Of a DNA stretch of 64,000 nt, positions 18,618 to 25,621 are shown piece after piece. A program made the translations under genes and the position numbers. Source of the DNA: Bifidobacterium rousetti. GTDB lineage: Bacteria > Actinomycetota > Actinomycetes > Actinomycetales > Bifidobacteriaceae. The notes beneath the pieces were generated by a model, which worked only from the letters and a program-made list of their open reading frames with translations, did no database searches and was not told the origin of the DNA. Every line of letters begins with the position of its first letter. The first letter of the stretch is position 1. Where the stretch lies: contig NZ_PEBH01000001.1 in assembly GCF_008698235.1 (NCBI RefSeq), forward strand, positions 473,617 to 537,616. The letters run 5' to 3'.

Positions 18618-19334
18618 CTATGCCAGTGTATCACGTTCCATCTCTCTGCGTTTCGATCGTGCCTCCTGCAGTTGGTTCCAGAGTTCGTTGCGCCTGACGA
18701 TCTGTGCGGCTTTGGCATGCGCCTTGGTGAGTCTCACTATCTCCTTGTCGAGTTCCGCAAACCGACGCTTGACTGCAATTCTGCGGTCGAGGTGCGCAGG
18801 TTCATCGCCGCCAAGGATGATCCGCGCGCAGATCGCGTCCCATGCGATGTCGAGATCAGAGCCGTCCAATCGTATGGACACGGCGGCTGCGAAGTCCGTA
18901 TCGCCGGTGTATACCGCGCCCTCCGCGAGCCCTTCACGCACGTTGGCGTTGCGGTATACGGCGAGGGTGACGTCATCCCCGTGGATCCACGCGAAGAGGA
19001 TGCGCGCGTGGTGCTTGGATTGTTCGTCGAAGTATCGGGCGAGGTGTTCGAGCATCGCCGTGTCCGGTGTGGTGGTGTTCGCGTCGACGCCGAGCACGTA
19101 GATCTGCTGGACCGTGACTCCTGCGGGGATGCCGGTGGAGCGTTCGTTGATTTGGGCGAGCATGACGAATGTCGTCACGTCGTCGACGAAACGGCGTCGT
19201 AGGCGCGCGGTCACATGGGCGTTGCGGTAGAAGCCTTCCTTGGGCAGACGCCCCCTGCCGGCCGGGATGGCGGTGGTGCTGGGCAATCCCAAGGTGAGGG
19301 CGGTGACGGGCCCGCAGGATTCAATGCCGGTCAT
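18618..19334 (-). CDS. DUF4391 domain-containing protein
   Basis: A 238-residue protein. Its size, the N-terminal segment LPKEGFYRNAHVTARLRRRFVDDV, and its place directly after a SNF2-type helicase match DUF4391 proteins. These recur beside helicase and type III R-M genes. The C-terminus is a charged helix, probably coiled coil (KRRFAELDKEIVRLTKAHAKAAQIV). The ATG at 19334 shares one base with the helicase TGA (TGATG) and has AAGGA 10 nt upstream, so translation is coupled. The molecular role is unknown. It may be an accessory or nuclease-regulatory subunit of the helicase. Confidence 0.75.
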   Translation of the reverse strand: MTGIESCGPVTALTLGLPSTTAIPAGRGRLPKEGFYRNAHVTARLRRRFVDDVTTFVMLAQINERSTGIPAGVTVQQIYVLGVDANTTTPDTAMLEHLARYFDEQSKHHARILFAWIHGDDVTLAVYRNANVREGLAEGAVYTGDTDFAAAVSIRLDGSDLDIAWDAICARIILGGDEPAHLDRRIAVKRRFAELDKEIVRLTKAHAKAAQIVRRNELWNQLQEARSKRREMERDTLA

Positions 19335-22300
19335 CACGAGACATCCTTCTTCGGCAGGATGACGAGGAAGCAGATGAGCTCGAAGTCGTCGAGCCCTTGG
19401 ATTCCGGCGTCAAGGAAGTCGGCCATGCCGTTCTGCAGGAATCCGGTGACGGCCGACGTCCGATCCTGTTCGACGATGCTGGCGACCGCGTCCTCGAGGA
19501 GCTTGGACACGCGGCGCATGTCCCTGCCGTTGCGGGTGGCCTTGTTGTATGCCTTGCACAGGGCGTCATCCGGTTCGGCCTTGCCCCTGCACGCGAGGCG
19601 CATGAAGTCGAGGCAGTCCTTGGGGTGCAGGTGACCGTGGCGTACCGTCCCGTCGTCGCCGACATGGACGAGGTAGTAAGGATGAAGACGGTTGCGTCCC
19701 GCCTGGTTGACCGCGTCGTTGATGTTGCGTAGCACGAACAGGATGCCTGGCTCATCACCCTCGACGACCGCGTCGATGCCGGCGGGCGTATGGTCGATGT
19801 CCGGGTTGCGCTTGTGGTAGTCGATCAGGTCCATGCGGAACTCGTTCAGCCCGAGGTCGGTGATGCTGATGCCGCCTTCGACGTCCTCCAGATCGGGGAT
19901 CTCGTCCTGCATCTGCTTCAGCTGCTTCTCGCGGTATTCGAGGTCGTCGCGCTGGTCGTCGCTCAACGGGTTGTCATCGCCGGTGGAGGCGAGCACGCCC
20001 GCCTTCATGCGTGATTCGACGCGCTCCTTGAGGTTCAGGTACTTGTCGAGAGCCACATCGGGCCAATAATTGACCAATTGGATGCGAGCGTTCCTCGAAC
20101 CGATGCGGTCGACGCGGCCGAACCGCTGGACGATGCGCACCGGGTTCCAATGGATGTCGTAGTCGACCATCATGTCGCAGTCCTGCAGGTTCTGGCCTTC
20201 GGAGATGCAGTCGGTGGCGATCAGGATGTCGATGTCCTGATCGTGCAGCTCCTTGCGGACGGCGGTGTCACGTTCCTTGGAGATCGGCGAGAAGCAGGCG
20301 AGGATGTCACCCATGTCGCCGCCGACCTTCTTGAGCGTAGAACGACCCGGGCGAGAGCCGGTCACCTCGGCGACCTCGAGTCCGAGCGTCCTCGCGTATG
20401 CGCTCACATGCTCGTACAGGTAGTCGGCGGTGTCCGCGAACGCGGTGAACACGAGCAGCTTGCGGTTGCCGGGGTTGATGGGATGCTCGACCTTGCCGCG
20501 GATGGTCTCGTACAGCTGTCGGAGCTTGGCGTCATGCTCGGGATCGATGTCGCCGATCATGTCCAGCAGACGATGGATGACCCGGACATCACGGATGATG
20601 TAGTCGCGCCAGCTCTTCCAGTCCATGTCGGACAGGAGGAACCGGTTCTTGCCCTGCGTGGTGAACTCCATGGCCTCATCATCGTCCTGATCGAGGTCGA
20701 ACCCCTCGTCGAACCGGTCGGTGTCCACACCAGTATCTATACCCGCGTCCATGCCAGCGTCACGGAACATGCTGGTGTCACGCTGCCTGTCTCGCAGATC
20801 CTCGTACCGGTCGATCACGTCCAAGGTGTCGTTCATGTAGCCGAGCACGCGTTCGAGGGTGAGCCGGAACGAATGGACACTGCTTTCGAAGCGTTTGAGC
20901 AGGTTCGTGGCCATGAGCCGTCGTATGCCGATCTCACGGCCGTTCAGGGTCAGGCCCTTTCTCGTCGGATCGTCACCGCTCTCGTCGAAGTACTTGGCCC
21001 TGCGGGACGCCAGCACGAACTCGGAGGGCATGTAGAGCGCGAGGGTCAGCCTGTCGAGTTCGTCATAGATCTGGTCGTAGGTGACCGCGCCGGGACGCGT
21101 CGAGAGCTTCGGGCGGATGCTGACCGGCTTCATGCGCTCGGGGAACCGGCCGATCGCGTTCATGTCGTAATAGCGCTGGATGTGCCTGCGGCTGCGCGCC
21201 ACCGTCACCTGGTCGAGCACCTTGATGAAGTCGAAATCGAGACGGTCCATGAGATCGCGTGTGGTGCGCTCGGACGGGTCGAGCTTCGCCCATGCGGCAT
21301 ACGCCTTCTGCGCGTTGCGGAACACGTTGTCGATGTCCGTGGACAGGCCCAGCTTCTTGGTCCAGTCGTCGTCGTTGCCCTCATACGCCAGCGCGAGCTG
21401 GTTCTCCAGATCACGGAACCGGTTGTTCACCGGCGTGGCCGACAGCATCAGCACCTTCGTGCGCACGCCGGAGTGGATGATCCTGTTGAGCAGCTTGCCG
21501 TACCGGTTCTCCCTGTCGTCGGCCTTGGACGCGGAATCGTTGCCGTTGCGGAAGTTGTGCGACTCGTCGATGACGACCAGATCGTATCCGCCCCAGTTGA
21601 TCCGCTCGATCGGGATGTTCATGATCGTGCCCCCGCGGGTGCGGCTCAGGTCCGTGTGGTAGAGCACGTCGTAGCGCAGATGGTCGGCGACGATGGGGTT
21701 GTTGGTGGCGTTCGACTTGTACGTCACCCAATTGTCCTTCAGCTTCTTCGGGCACAGCACGAGCACGTTCCGGTTGCGCGACTCGAAGTACTTGATCACC
21801 GCCAGCGCGGTGAACGTCTTGCCCAAACCCACCGAATCCGCGAGGATGCAGCCGTTGTACGTCTCCAGCTTGTTGATGATCGCGAGCGCGGCGTCCTTCT
21901 GGAAGTCGTACAGGAGATTCCAGATCCGACTCTCGCGGAACCCTGTGCCCTCCTTGGGCAGCACGTCCTCGTCGACGTCCTCGAGGAACTCACCGAAGAT
22001 CCGGTACAGCGCCATGTAGTACACCAGTTCGGGCGCGTTCTCCCGGTACATGCGCTCGATGCCGTCCACCACCGCGTCGGTCACATCATGCAGCGAGCCG
22101 GAGTTCCACGCCTGATCGAACATCGACAGCAGCCCACGCGTCTGCGACGCATCCTGCCGCATCACGAACGACGAATACGCGGGAGAACCGGCGTGACGGC
22201 TCACGCCCAGCTGCGTCGTCGAGAACTCACCGAACGGCATGTATCCGACCGCATCGCTCCCGTCCGCCCTGTCGACCGCAAGGAACGGGGCGATCGCCGC

Positions 22301-22672
22301 CTCCCCGTCGAACGACATGAACCGGGCGCCCGACCGGCGAATCCAATCCGCGCACTCGGAAGCCACCGCCTTCTGCGTCAGCTCGTTGCGCAATCGGATC
22401 TCCAGCTTCGTGCCGTACAATCCCTGCTCGCGGTCCAGACGCGGGATGTAGAACTCACGCCGTTCCTTGGGCGCGTTCTCCTTCGTGAACGCCTGCGACG
22501 TGAAGATGAACCGGAACGACGACAACGACTCCAACTGGTCCTTCAGCTCACGGTACGCGTACATCGAGAACAGCGACGACGCCACCGACAGACGGTCGCC
22601 GGAGCGAATCGTGCGTACCAGATCGTCCTTCACCAGAGAAGTGCGGTTGTCAATCACGCCAAACGAAGCCAT
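19334..22672 (-). CDS. SNF2/SF2 helicase with PLD-like N-terminal domain
   Basis: A 1112-residue protein. The N-terminal region (about residues 1-230) resembles the phospholipase D-like nuclease domain found on defence helicases, for example FGEFSTTQLGVSRHAG, but no HxK catalytic pair is visible. The SF2 core follows: Walker A DSVGLGKT, DESH box (VVIDESHNFRNGND), LSATPVNN, and the C-terminal motif ISEGQNLQDCD with QRFGRVDRIGSRN. An acidic linker (DQDDDEAMEF) sits mid-protein. The ATG at 22672 is preferred over distant in-frame ATGs because homology-like sequence begins there, though its ribosome site is weak. It is first in a six-gene operon ending in type III Mod and Res. Confidence 0.88.
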   Translation of the reverse strand: MASFGVIDNRTSLVKDDLVRTIRSGDRLSVASSLFSMYAYRELKDQLESLSSFRFIFTSQAFTKENAPKERREFYIPRLDREQGLYGTKLEIRLRNELTQKAVASECADWIRRSGARFMSFDGEAAIAPFLAVDRADGSDAVGYMPFGEFSTTQLGVSRHAGSPAYSSFVMRQDASQTRGLLSMFDQAWNSGSLHDVTDAVVDGIERMYRENAPELVYYMALYRIFGEFLEDVDEDVLPKEGTGFRESRIWNLLYDFQKDAALAIINKLETYNGCILADSVGLGKTFTALAVIKYFESRNRNVLVLCPKKLKDNWVTYKSNATNNPIVADHLRYDVLYHTDLSRTRGGTIMNIPIERINWGGYDLVVIDESHNFRNGNDSASKADDRENRYGKLLNRIIHSGVRTKVLMLSATPVNNRFRDLENQLALAYEGNDDDWTKKLGLSTDIDNVFRNAQKAYAAWAKLDPSERTTRDLMDRLDFDFIKVLDQVTVARSRRHIQRYYDMNAIGRFPERMKPVSIRPKLSTRPGAVTYDQIYDELDRLTLALYMPSEFVLASRRAKYFDESGDDPTRKGLTLNGREIGIRRLMATNLLKRFESSVHSFRLTLERVLGYMNDTLDVIDRYEDLRDRQRDTSMFRDAGMDAGIDTGVDTDRFDEGFDLDQDDDEAMEFTTQGKNRFLLSDMDWKSWRDYIIRDVRVIHRLLDMIGDIDPEHDAKLRQLYETIRGKVEHPINPGNRKLLVFTAFADTADYLYEHVSAYARTLGLEVAEVTGSRPGRSTLKKVGGDMGDILACFSPISKERDTAVRKELHDQDIDILIATDCISEGQNLQDCDMMVDYDIHWNPVRIVQRFGRVDRIGSRNARIQLVNYWPDVALDKYLNLKERVESRMKAGVLASTGDDNPLSDDQRDDLEYREKQLKQMQDEIPDLEDVEGGISITDLGLNEFRMDLIDYHKRNPDIDHTPAGIDAVVEGDEPGILFVLRNINDAVNQAGRNRLHPYYLVHVGDDGTVRHGHLHPKDCLDFMRLACRGKAEPDDALCKAYNKATRNGRDMRRVSKLLEDAVASIVEQDRTSAVTGFLQNGMADFLDAGIQGLDDFELICFLVILPKKDVS

Positions 22673-22713
22673 GATGCCAGTGTAATGGCGAGCCGGGCCG
22701 CGGACTTCGATGA

Positions 22714-22729
22714 GTATCATGGATGATAC
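22714..22729. promoter_or_regulatory. Inverted repeat, candidate operator between helicase and XRE genes
   Basis: GTATCATGGATGATAC is a perfect 7-bp inverted repeat with a 2-nt centre, placed 41 bp before the helicase ATG and 128 bp before the divergent XRE ATG. The geometry suits a dimeric helix-turn-helix protein such as the adjacent XRE regulator. Confidence 0.5.
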
Positions 22730-22857
22730 AGAAAATCGAAAATCGGGTGGACCACATCGGGCGGTCAACGCCGGATGGCCGCAACCAGATGGTCGACACC
22801 GATACCGAAAGCGACATTGCAACCGGAAACGGCACGGATACACGTCAGGAGGATCCC

Positions 22858-23124
22858 ATGGCAAACACGAACGAGGCGACCACCGCCACAGGCAACACGG
22901 CAGCCAAGGAACGCATCTACCCCGAGGTGGGGGCGGCGCTGCTTCAGGCGCGCAAGGAGTGCGGGATGACCCAGCAGCAGCTGGCCGACGCGACCGGGGT
23001 CTCGCGCATCACGATCCAGCGCATCGAACAGGCGCACATCAACCCGTCGTTCCGATCGCTCGAGGCGCTCGCCCACGGCATGGGCCGCAAGCTCACCATC
23101 AGCTTCGACCCGTTGGACGAGTAG
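22858..23124 (+). CDS. XRE-family transcriptional regulator (controller-like)
   Basis: An 88-residue DNA-binding protein. After a flexible N-terminal tail of about 22 residues comes a single helix-turn-helix (LLQARKECGMTQQQLADATG, then VSRITIQRIEQAHINPSFRS). The ATG at 22858 follows AGGAGG by 5 nt, a strong start. It is transcribed away from the helicase/R-M operon with an inverted repeat in the shared upstream region. This matches the layout of R-M controller (C) proteins, which time restriction against methylation. It could equally be a HipB-like antitoxin without a toxin. Regulation of the operon is inferred. Confidence 0.85.
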   Translation: MANTNEATTATGNTAAKERIYPEVGAALLQARKECGMTQQQLADATGVSRITIQRIEQAHINPSFRSLEALAHGMGRKLTISFDPLDE

Positions 23125-23178
23125 GACCCCCAGAGCCCCTCAGAACGCTCAGGACACTCAGGACTGACGACGCATCGA

Positions 23179-23877
23179 TCACGCTGACGGAGGCAGGTGC
23201 AACGCAGGAATCCGCAGCACGGAGTCAACGGAATCATTCGCATCACCTCCATCAGCCACCACTCGAGCGATGAGATCACGAAGATCCGTCAGATCATCAT
23301 CCATCGATTTGCGCGAAGCGCGGATCATCCATGTCCCATCGATGTGCCTCCAGTCGAGAGGATGCCCGGCCTCCCGCGCAATCAGCGTCCAGAACAACCG
23401 TTGAGTACGGCCATTCCCTTCTCTGAATGGATGAATCCGGTTCACCACGGCAAAATGGATGGTCAACCTTTCGACAAACTCGTCGATCTCCAGCCCTTTA
23501 AGCATGTTGTCTTGCTCATGCAAGGTCTTCGACTCCAGTCGCATCTCATATTCGATTCTGGACGCATCAGCAAACGCATGAGTCGAATCAGCTTCCTTGC
23601 GTAGGTTGACTGTTCGAATACTGCCCGCCCACGGATAGATTCTGGAGAACAACTGACGATGGATCTCCTGCAACTGTGTTAAATCACCGGTATTCTCAGG
23701 CGGATCGGATTCCAGCACTGTTTCCATGATCGTCACCGCGCTCGCTTCCGCTTGGTCCAGCTCATCCTGGGTTCGCGCCTTGACCAGATTCTTCAGCAGA
23801 CCCGTCTCTGGATCGAAATATGAGTTCCAAAGCAGGCGTTGTAATTCAAAGGCGACTATCGAAACCACGCTCCACAA
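23179..23877 (-). CDS. Fic family AMPylase/toxin
   Basis: A 232-residue Fic-domain protein that typically transfers AMP to target proteins. The catalytic motif HPFREGNGRTQR (residues 149-160) is complete, with the upstream flap region near RTVNLRKEADSTHAFAD. The start is uncertain: TTG at 23877 or GTG at 23868 both overlap the end of the antitoxin gene in another frame, as in VbhA-VbhT pairs. It is convergent with the XRE gene. Base composition is lower in GC than the flanking core genes, so the pair was probably acquired. Targets such as gyrase and topoisomerase IV are known for VbhT/FicT but not shown here. Confidence 0.87.
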   Translation of the reverse strand: MWSVVSIVAFELQRLLWNSYFDPETGLLKNLVKARTQDELDQAEASAVTIMETVLESDPPENTGDLTQLQEIHRQLFSRIYPWAGSIRTVNLRKEADSTHAFADASRIEYEMRLESKTLHEQDNMLKGLEIDEFVERLTIHFAVVNRIHPFREGNGRTQRLFWTLIAREAGHPLDWRHIDGTWMIRASRKSMDDDLTDLRDLIARVVADGGDANDSVDSVLRIPALHLPPSA

Positions 23878-24043
23878 GCTCGTCGGCTCCGATCACGCCG
23901 TCAGCGTATTCCCGAAGCAGTCCCAGCGTTCGGTCATCGGGCATGGGAAGCCCTTCCATCAGAGAATTGTGTATGGCGAAGGACACAGCACGCCGGCGCT
24001 CCGATAGCATACCACCACTAGGAATTGCCAATGACTGCGACAT
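23846..24043 (-). CDS. VbhA-like antitoxin of the Fic toxin
   Basis: A 65-residue protein with the layout of VbhA antitoxins: an Arg-rich helix, then the inhibitory helix containing EGL (AIHNSLMEGLPMPDDRTL), then a C-terminal helix (ADELVERGF). The usual (S/T)xxxE(G/N) inhibitory motif is here N-S-L-M-E-G, with Asn in the Ser/Thr place. The ATG at 24043 has AGGAG 6 nt upstream. The gene precedes fic and overlaps its start, which fits antitoxin-first coupling. Confidence 0.72.
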   Translation of the reverse strand: MSQSLAIPSGGMLSERRRAVSFAIHNSLMEGLPMPDDRTLGLLREYADGVIGADELVERGFDSRL

Positions 24044-24410
24044 GGCGTTCTCCTATCCTCGACAGCAATTGAATACATCCACGATACCGCCAACGTTGTC
24101 CATCAATGCTATTGCACCGATGCTGTGACACTCACTGGCCTTGCGGCAGAAAACGTGGCGAGAGTCATTCCACGCGCTGAATGGAATTCAATTCGGCCGG
24201 GTTATCAACATATTTGAGACATTGTCCACAGGCGTCGACAGGTCTTTACGGGGTTTGCGAAGCCTGCGGTATGTTGGGAGTCGTGGCGGGAAGAAGCCAG
24301 ACACCCGCCAATCGCGCACCATCCGGCATCGCCGGATACGCGGGCACCGAACATCACCGGAGGAGTCATCCGGGAGCTATCCGGAAGTCATCCGGGCAAA
24401 GGAGCACATC
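24044..24410. other. Intergenic region, AT-richer, with two DnaA-box-like sites
   Basis: No convincing gene. It contains TTATCAACA (24202-24210) and TTGTCCACA (24222-24230), each one base from the DnaA box TTATCCACA, on the same strand 11 bp apart. It holds the upstream regions of the antitoxin (minus) and AIM24 (plus) genes; no strong promoter pair is evident. Confidence 0.35.
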
Positions 24411-25208
24411 GTGAGGATCTACAATTTCACCGACAACGACGACGTCGACATCGTCGCACGGCAAGGCGCGTTCCAGGTCATCGAATGGAAGCGCGACCTG
24501 TCCGTCGACTACGGCGGCGCGGCGGCCGCCTACTTCGCGTCCGAGATGAACGTGCGACGCCGCCAGGTGGTGTGCACGCTCGACGGGAAGACCGGCATCA
24601 CCGTGCAGGCCGGCGCCATGCAGTGGACCGCCGGGCACGTCCAGGCGACCACGGGCGTGAAGGGCGTGGGCGACTTCCTCGGCAAGATGGCGCGCGGCGC
24701 GGTCACCAAGGAGTCCACGATCAAGCCCGAGTATCAGGGCGTCGGCGTGCTCGTGCTCGAACCGACGTACCGGCACATCCTGCTCATCGACCCGGCGCAG
24801 ATGGGCGGCTCGATGACCGTCAACGACGGGCTGTTCTACGCATGCGAGTCGACCGTGCAGCAGCGGGCCGTGATGGTCTCGCGTCCGAGCGCGATGGTCG
24901 CCGGCGGCGAGGGCCTGTTCAACCTCGCGTTGCAGGGTCAGGGCACGGTCGCGCTGGAATCGCCCGTCCCCGCATCCGAACTCGTCACCATCGACCTGGA
25001 GGACGACGAGCTGAAGGTCGACGGCAATTTCGCCATCGCATGGACCACGGGACTCCAGTTCACGGTGGAACGCTCCGGCAAGTCGCTGATCGGCTCGGCC
25101 GCCAGCGGCGAGGGACTCGTGAACGTGTACCGAGGCACCGGCCGCGTGCTGCTCGCGCCGGTCGCCTCCCCCACCTTCAACCCGAACGCCGGCACCGGCA
25201 CGGTGTGA
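24411..25208 (+). CDS. AIM24 family protein
   Basis: A 265-residue beta-rich protein of the AIM24/TerD-like fold group (tryptophan RNA-binding attenuator-like). Typical stretches are FQVIEWKRDLSVDYGGAAA, GITVQAGAMQWTAG and GGEGLFNLALQGQGTVAL. The GTG start at 24411 follows AAAGGAG by 6 nt. It stands alone, ahead of a long non-coding region with hairpins. Family members are widespread in bacteria, but no firm biochemical role is known. Confidence 0.88.
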   Translation: MRIYNFTDNDDVDIVARQGAFQVIEWKRDLSVDYGGAAAAYFASEMNVRRRQVVCTLDGKTGITVQAGAMQWTAGHVQATTGVKGVGDFLGKMARGAVTKESTIKPEYQGVGVLVLEPTYRHILLIDPAQMGGSMTVNDGLFYACESTVQQRAVMVSRPSAMVAGGEGLFNLALQGQGTVALESPVPASELVTIDLEDDELKVDGNFAIAWTTGLQFTVERSGKSLIGSAASGEGLVNVYRGTGRVLLAPVASPTFNPNAGTGTV

Positions 25209-25284
25209 GCGGGGGCCGGTCCGTAGCCACTGGGACCGGCGTCGGGGCGGCGCCGGTACGTTTCCCGGGGGCAACCGACGTGAG

Positions 25285-25516
25285 ACCCCGTTCTCCGTAC
25301 GCTGAGGTGATGGCATGATGGCCGTTGCTTATGATTACGACTGATGCCCCGTTCTCCGTACGCTGAGGTGATGGAGGCGTACGGGGAACGGGGTCTTATC
25401 GATTTCACCCCCTGTTTTCGTATGCTGCCCGATGGTAGGCGTACGAAAACAGGGGGTCGGAGACGTATGGCCACCGGGGACGTACGCTCACGGAAGCGCA
25501 GCGTACGGAAACCGGG
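25285..25516. repeat. Hairpin element family A (two full hairpins, two half copies)
   Basis: Hairpin 1 has arms CCCCGTTCTCCGTACGC (25347-25363) and GCGTACGGGGAACGGGG (25377-25393) with a 13-nt loop. Hairpin 2 has arms CCCCCTGTTTTCGTATGC (25408-25425) and GCGTACGAAAACAGGGGG (25439-25456) with a 13-nt loop. Arm sequences differ but pairing is kept, and the loops share GATGG. Half copies lie on each side (25285-25313 direct; 25496-25516 inverted). Confidence 0.8.
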
Positions 25517-25563
25517 AGATGGGGGTTTAAGGCCACGGTGAACGGCCACTGCCGCTTAGCTTA

Positions 25564-25611
25564 TCTCTCCCCCAGTCAGCTTCGCTGACAGCCCCCTCGT
25601 CAGAGGGGGCC
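25564..25611. repeat. REP-like palindromic element, copy 1
   Basis: 48 nt with two hairpins: GTCAGC/GCTGAC around TTC, and GCCCCCTC/GAGGGGGC around GTCA, flanked by TCTCTCCCCCA. The same element in opposite orientation is at 48435-48482 and a divergent one is at 51611-51656. Confidence 0.8.
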
Positions 25612-25621
25612 AAACGGCGGC

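Larger units (their letters stand above)
25209..25621. other. Non-coding region with hairpin elements and a REP-like repeat
   Basis: This 413-nt gap between convergent genes holds no supported gene. It carries a half element (25285-25313), two long perfect-to-near-perfect hairpins (25347-25393 and 25408-25456), an inverted half element (about 25496-25516) and a REP-like palindrome pair (25564-25611). It may terminate both neighbours, but the elaborate stems exceed that need. Confidence 0.7.

Noticed and set aside
20078-22726. 882-codon plus-strand frame opposite the defence helicase
   Set aside because: It is antisense to a gene with clear helicase motifs on the other strand; the translation is His/Arg/Val low complexity.
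24202-24230. Chromosome replication origin
   Set aside because: Only two near-boxes, no AT-rich unwinding element and no dnaA, dnaN or parAB genes nearby.
25344-25541. 65-codon plus-strand frame
   Set aside because: It reads straight through two long hairpins; the composition follows the stems.
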